A stretch of DNA of 9,785 bases from Minisyncoccota bacterium (GTDB lineage Bacteria; Patescibacteriota; Minisyncoccia; Phycocordibacterales; UBA5272), in the NCBI GenBank assembly GCA_022843645.1, contig JALHNF010000027.1, forward strand, positions 1 to 9,785. Reading direction: 5' to 3'. The number at the start of each line of letters is the position of its first letter. Position 1 is the stretch's first letter. Shown here piece after piece: positions 6,133 to 9,785 of this stretch. The translations under genes and the position numbers were made by a program. Under the pieces are notes generated by a model. It was not told the DNA's origin and ran no database searches. It worked only from the letters and a program-made list of their open reading frames with translations.

Positions 6133-8949
6133 TCAGAAATTGTACTTTGACATAATTTCTTGCTCCACCTCGTTTCTGTCTCGGCCAAATGTCATGTAGG
6201 AGAGCTCTTTAAGTGGCTCGACAATCTCTTGATTGCCTTTATATGGCGGCATGGTGGCAATATTAAATGGTTTCTGAGGCACACCTCGCGAGAGCATCTT
6301 CACATAGGCATTGTAATTCTCAATTTTAAGAATGTCGTTTGTGGTGAATATCGGATCAAACTGTTTTGCTAAAAATTCTGCATCTTCAACACCAACTCGA
6401 AACACCGCCATAGAGCCCACATTTCCAAACACAGCTCCTTTAATGTCATCAGGAATTTGGCTTATGTATTGATGTGCTAAGTTGAGGCTCAAGCGATACT
6501 TACGTGCCTCAGACAAAATGGAGGCAATGGAGTCGGTGGTGATATTTTGAAATTCGTCGATATAGAGATAAAAGTCATTCATCTTTTGCCCATACATGTC
6601 CACACGCGAAAGCGCAGCCATCTGAATCTTCCCCACAAGAATAAGGCCAATGAGATTTGCATTGATATCCCCGAGGCGTCCTTTTGAAAGGTTTACCAAG
6701 AGAATCTTTTTATTATCCATGATGTCACGGAAGTTAAACGCAGACCGCTCTTGCGCTACTACTGGGCGCATAATTTCATTTGAAAGAAAGTTGTCGAATT
6801 TGTTGGTGATATATGGCACGTAGTTTTGTAAGCCCTGATCACCTGTTGTCTTTTCAGCGTTCGCCCAAAACTGTGAGACAAGCGGATTGCGACAACGAGA
6901 GAGCTTGAGTGCACGATAATTTTTGTCTGAAAGGACGCGTGAGATATCAAGAAGCGTGTTGCCACTTTCCGGATCCTCCATCACAAGAAGTGCGGAATTT
7001 CTGAAGTATTGCTCAAACGCCGGACCGCCGGCCGTCTTCATGTCAAAAAGTTTATTGAAAATACTCAAAAGCTCATTTACAACAAATGTCTTTTGCTCTG
7101 GATACCGCGGATCATACTCGAGCATGTTGAGCCCCATTGGGCGCGCAGTGTAGGCTGGGTCAAAATAAATAACATCGTTTACTCGCTCGGGAGGGACTGC
7201 TGCCAAAATATCTTGTACGTCTGTACCGTGAGGATCGATAAAGCAACATCCATCACCATTATGGATGTCTTGAATAATCATGTTTTTCAAAATACTTGTT
7301 TTACCAGTACCCGTCTGCCCTATCACGTACATGTGCCGAACACGGTCGTCAGGCGTCATGAAAACTTTTGTTTCTACGCCCCGATACCGATTGACTCCAA
7401 TGAGTGTTCCGGAAACAGGCAGATCAAGTGGGGCTGGCGCCTGAGCAGCTTGCGCGGTTTTTAGTTGATTGGAGCCAACAGTTGAACTTGGGAAGTGTGC
7501 GAGCGTAGTGAGCTCTTTTAAATTAAGGGGAATGGACTCTCCATCACGAAAGATACGATAGCTGAAGTCATGAAATAGCCTCGTATTGCCACGAGCTTTT
7601 TTGACATCAAAGGTAAGCCTGTTTCCTTTTGTCTCGGTAAACTGATGAAAGCCTGAAATAATATCGCGAATGATAAGCTGTGAACGCTCAACCGTCTCGG
7701 AGGATGCGATGACGCGAATGTTTGTTTCTACAATGCTACTTTTGAGTTTTTCCCCGATGAGCCGTATCGCTTCTTCTTCTACATGAGAGATATTTGCTTT
7801 TTCTTCTTTTTTGGATTCACCAAATACAAGGTTCAACGTCTTTTTACCGACATAATATGCAGTGCTTTCTTCTTTGACCACTTCTTTAAGTGTCATTCCC
7901 TTGCGAACTTTGTCGAGCATTTTGCCATATCGATCGATAAACTTTGCCCCTGCCGGACGAATGAGAAACTGTATCGCCGCACCTTCGCCGGTGTGTTTCA
8001 GCTTTGAAAATGCACTCACGATCACTTGCACTGGATCTGTTTCAAATTGCTCGTATGTTTTGATAGGAAGCGCTGCTGTTTCTGCAAGCTCTGCCACCAT
8101 GCCGTACGATGCCCCTTCGTTATTAAAAATATTGTAGTCGTTTGTTTGCTCTTTCAAGCGAGCTTTTGGATAGACACCTATCATTTGCTTTTCGAATAAT
8201 TCTCTCTGGGCACGAGGTACAGCTGCATAAAAAATAATCTCGTCACTCTCAGCAGATAGTGCGATTTCAAGTGAAAAATAATTTTTTTCGCTATTGTCTT
8301 TACCATCAGAAATTGCCAACATTCCGGCATAAAATTGCTCCATTGCAGAGACAAGCTCTTTGAATGATTTTGATTTTTCATTTGCTTCTTCTGCTGGAAG
8401 CGAGATTTCATAGAGCACCATGTCGATACCTTTTCTTTCTTCCGGTGTACGACGTATGTCTTTTGGATCGTGCCCTGAAGCAATATACTGCACCAAAAAT
8501 CGATGAAAGTCATCGTCAAGGCTTGGATTATTCATTTTTTCAAGCACAGAGAGTGTGTTGCGTAAACCTTTATCCAAAAATATCGCAAGTAATTCCGAGA
8601 CTTTTTCGTCTGTCGACCGTGGAGTAAGATGAAGCACAATGTTTCCGATTTCTTCGGGCAAAAGTACTTCGTTTTGTGGAAGCATCTTCTCTGCTGGAAT
8701 AGCACGATAGCGGTCAAGCTCAACTTTAAGTACTTCCTCTTTGCTCAATTGTCCACCCGTTTCTTTCATTTGCCCTTCATGCGCAAGAAGCTTAGACCGC
8801 AAATATGCGATCTCTTCTTCTGGGCTTTTAAACTGCGTAGGCACAAACGACGGATTCATAGATACAAGTATACCGTATATTAAGACCTGTGACATACCAA
8901 ACAATAAAACTAAAAGATGCTTGATGATATTTTCAATCTTATGTATCAT
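6133..8949 (-). CDS. Membrane-anchored type IV coupling protein-like ATPase (VirD4/TraD/HerA superfamily)
   Basis: A 938-residue protein. One hydrophobic helix near residues 9-31 should anchor it in the membrane. Residues about 40-520 form a long region of mixed alpha/beta composition, probably the uncharacterised N-terminal domain found with such ATPases in Patescibacteria. The ATPase domain follows: Walker A GQTGTGKT (544-551), IDPHGTD just after it, Walker B LYIDEFQNI with D798-E799, and a LAHQYISQIPDDIKGAVFGNVGSMAVFRVG segment carrying the conserved Gln typical of VirD4/TraD/HerA motors. Coupling proteins are hexameric pumps that feed DNA or protein to a type IV secretion channel. No relaxase or other secretion gene is nearby, so the substrate is unknown; a pilus, competence or DNA-processing role is possible. 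The ATG at 8949 lacks a Shine-Dalgarno, and AT-rich TATTTA sequence lies 11 bases upstream. Confidence 0.88.
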   Translation of the reverse strand: MIHKIENIIKHLLVLLFGMSQVLIYGILVSMNPSFVPTQFKSPEEEIAYLRSKLLAHEGQMKETGGQLSKEEVLKVELDRYRAIPAEKMLPQNEVLLPEEIGNIVLHLTPRSTDEKVSELLAIFLDKGLRNTLSVLEKMNNPSLDDDFHRFLVQYIASGHDPKDIRRTPEERKGIDMVLYEISLPAEEANEKSKSFKELVSAMEQFYAGMLAISDGKDNSEKNYFSLEIALSAESDEIIFYAAVPRAQRELFEKQMIGVYPKARLKEQTNDYNIFNNEGASYGMVAELAETAALPIKTYEQFETDPVQVIVSAFSKLKHTGEGAAIQFLIRPAGAKFIDRYGKMLDKVRKGMTLKEVVKEESTAYYVGKKTLNLVFGESKKEEKANISHVEEEAIRLIGEKLKSSIVETNIRVIASSETVERSQLIIRDIISGFHQFTETKGNRLTFDVKKARGNTRLFHDFSYRIFRDGESIPLNLKELTTLAHFPSSTVGSNQLKTAQAAQAPAPLDLPVSGTLIGVNRYRGVETKVFMTPDDRVRHMYVIGQTGTGKTSILKNMIIQDIHNGDGCCFIDPHGTDVQDILAAVPPERVNDVIYFDPAYTARPMGLNMLEYDPRYPEQKTFVVNELLSIFNKLFDMKTAGGPAFEQYFRNSALLVMEDPESGNTLLDISRVLSDKNYRALKLSRCRNPLVSQFWANAEKTTGDQGLQNYVPYITNKFDNFLSNEIMRPVVAQERSAFNFRDIMDNKKILLVNLSKGRLGDINANLIGLILVGKIQMAALSRVDMYGQKMNDFYLYIDEFQNITTDSIASILSEARKYRLSLNLAHQYISQIPDDIKGAVFGNVGSMAVFRVGVEDAEFLAKQFDPIFTTNDILKIENYNAYVKMLSRGVPQKPFNIATMPPYKGNQEIVEPLKELSYMTFGRDRNEVEQEIMSKYNF
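8921..8949 (+). promoter_or_regulatory. Putative promoter of the gre gene (TTGATG-N17-TATCAT)
   Basis: A -35-like TTGATG at 8921-8926 and a -10-like TATCAT at 8944-8949 with a 17-base spacer predict an RNA start near 8956, inside the 5' end of the divergent coupling ATPase gene. The -10 covers that gene's start codon on the other strand, so the two transcripts would overlap at their 5' ends. It would leave ATG 8948 and ATG 8951 outside the message. Confidence 0.5.
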
Positions 8950-8969
8950 GATGAAGAAAGTAAATAGAA

Positions 8970-9458
8970 ATTCAAAAGATCACACGGAATGGCCTTGCAA
9001 AACTTCGGCAACAAATCGAAGATCAACAGGGCAAAGTAAAGAGTGTGAGCGAAGAGGTTGGAGCTGAAGCAGGTTTAAGTTGTGACTGGCATGACAATTT
9101 CGGATTTGAAGATGCTCGTCGTCGCCTAGAAATGGAATCTGCAAGGCTAAGAGATCTATTAAGTATCCTTGACCGTAGTCATCTAATCGAGGTCGCTGAA
9201 CAGACAAAAGAAATATCTATAGGCAATAAGGTTTCGGTATCTATTGACGATAAAAAACGTCAATTCATCATTGGCGGCATTTTTGAAGCAGATCCCAAGA
9301 GAGGAATTGTTAGTCTTGATTCTCCCATTGTTAGTATCTTGCTCGGCCATGCCACCGGAGACATTTTCGATGCAACTTTAGCTGGAACAAAGGTCAAAGT
9401 TGAGATATTAGAAATTTTACCACCATCTTTAGGATACTTTCTTATCATTGGAGAATAA
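8970..9458 (+). CDS. GreA/GreB-family transcript cleavage factor (non-standard start)
   Basis: Gre factors enter the RNA polymerase secondary channel and trigger cleavage of backtracked RNA. From codon 8970 the frame gives 162 residues, close to the usual 158. It has the N-terminal coiled-coil opening (KITRNGLAKLRQQIE), the tip motif with D39 and D42 (CDWHDNF, matching the catalytic acids D41 and E44 of E. coli GreA), the second helix EDARRRLEMESARLRDLL, and a complete FKBP-like C domain (IGNKVSVSI, ADPKRGIVSLDSPIV, LLGHATGD, VKVEILEI). No ATG, GTG or TTG precedes residue 26; the frame is open from 8964 after TAA. ATT at 8970 or ATA at 8964 are possible starts. GTG at 9045 would delete most of the first helix. 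A one-base insertion near 8962-8964 that separates ATG 8951 from this frame is another explanation. Confidence 0.85.
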   Translation: MQKITRNGLAKLRQQIEDQQGKVKSVSEEVGAEAGLSCDWHDNFGFEDARRRLEMESARLRDLLSILDRSHLIEVAEQTKEISIGNKVSVSIDDKKRQFIIGGIFEADPKRGIVSLDSPIVSILLGHATGDIFDATLAGTKVKVEILEILPPSLGYFLIIGE

Positions 9459-9470
9459 AGAAGGGGTACT

Positions 9471-9785
9471 TCAAATCCCAAAAACCCGTCGTCTATTTTC
9501 TTCAAATTGCTTTTGAACTGTCTCCAAAGGGATACTTTTTAGCTCTGCTATTTTCTGGTATACGAGCGGTACAAAAAGTGGCGTGTTTTGTGTGCCTCGG
9601 TGTGGAGCAGGAGTTGCGTATGGACTGTCAGTCTCTGCCATAAGCATAGAAAGTGGCGCTTCTTGTATAAGTAGGTCATAATCACGAGTAAACGTAATTA
9701 CTCCGGTAACCGATGTCGTAAAATCCATCTCCCAAAACTTTTTTGCAATATCAAGCGTCCCTGCAAAAAAATGTACATTCCCTCG
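9471..9785 (-). CDS. TatD-family metal-dependent hydrolase (C-terminal part, 5' end outside window)
   Basis: The last 104 residues of a TatD-type protein, a TIM-barrel enzyme with DNase or exonuclease activity in characterised members (E. coli TatD, YcfH). The visible part begins at the window edge in the GNVHFFAGTLDIAKKF strand-helix unit, equivalent to the family's G.FHCFSG...A...L, with a metal-ligand histidine. It then shows SVTGVITF, LMAETDSPYATPAPHRG, whose ETDSPY Asp is a conserved metal ligand followed by the typical PxPHRG, and the terminal helices YQKIAELKSIPLETVQ and NRRRVFGI. The frame is open to the edge, so MDF at 9728 is an internal methionine, not the start. It is convergent with gre, with 12 bases between stops and no hairpin. 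Confidence 0.93.
   Translation of the reverse strand, partial: RGNVHFFAGTLDIAKKFWEMDFTTSVTGVITFTRDYDLLIQEAPLSMLMAETDSPYATPAPHRGTQNTPLFVPLVYQKIAELKSIPLETVQKQFEENRRRVFGI

Noticed and set aside
7009..7464. 151-codon plus-strand open frame
   Set aside because: Antisense to the ATPase Walker A region of the 938-residue gene; composition is that of a shadow frame.
8741..9067. Plus-strand frame containing ATG 8948 and ATG 8951
   Set aside because: As read it is a shadow of the ATPase gene and then of gre; its only possible value is as the pre-frameshift start of gre.
1..9785. Alternative genetic code with UGA as Gly (code 25, found in some Patescibacteria)
   Set aside because: UGA stands at natural protein ends (ATPase at 6133, TatD-like at 9471, beta-CASP at 3097) and is absent inside conserved domains.

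Overview
This window looks like a stretch of a bacterial chromosome, most likely from a Patescibacteria/CPR lineage (Parcubacteria-like). The reasons are the housekeeping gene mix, a roughly 200-residue nucleoside diphosphate kinase, a large chromosomal type IV coupling-protein-like ATPase with a long N-terminal region, Gre factors of the CD-W-HD-N type, very tight gene packing, and few visible Shine-Dalgarno sequences. UGA is used as a normal stop (for example the coupling ATPase and the TatD-like gene), so this is standard code 11. The phylum call is an inference from gene content; no rRNA is present. No transposon, CRISPR array, rRNA or tRNA was seen.

Layout. 1-1274 (-): murC, with its 3' end at or just beyond the window edge. 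1275-1345 is a short divergent promoter region. 1346-2467 (+): the classic infC-rpmI-rplT cluster (IF3, L35, L20), closed by a strong bidirectional hairpin terminator at 2468-2503. 2516-4861 (-): three overlapping genes, namely a small four-helix membrane protein, a beta-CASP metallo-beta-lactamase nuclease and a SLOG/LOG-like Rossmann protein. 4862-5060 holds a second bidirectional terminator and about 140 bases with no recognisable gene. 5061-6106 (-): ndk and a SRPBCC-fold protein that share one base at the stop/start junction. 6133-8949 (-): a 938-residue membrane-anchored coupling-protein-like ATPase. 8970-9458 (+): a GreA/GreB-family transcript cleavage factor with no standard start codon. 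9471-9785 (-): the C-terminal part of a TatD-family metal-dependent hydrolase, convergent with gre.

Functionally the window combines cell-wall precursor synthesis (MurC), translation (IF3, L35, L20), nucleotide metabolism (Ndk), RNA or nucleic-acid processing (beta-CASP nuclease, TatD, Gre) and one probable DNA- or protein-translocation motor. The most notable pattern is regulatory. Five genes have a -10-like hexamer (TATAAT, TACAAT or TATACT) ending only 6-10 bases before the ATG, three of them with an extended TGn element. This predicts transcripts with leaders of about 0-4 nt, consistent with the missing Shine-Dalgarno sequences. Two further genes (infC and gre) have promoter-like sequences that conflict with the obvious start codon and point to non-AUG starts.
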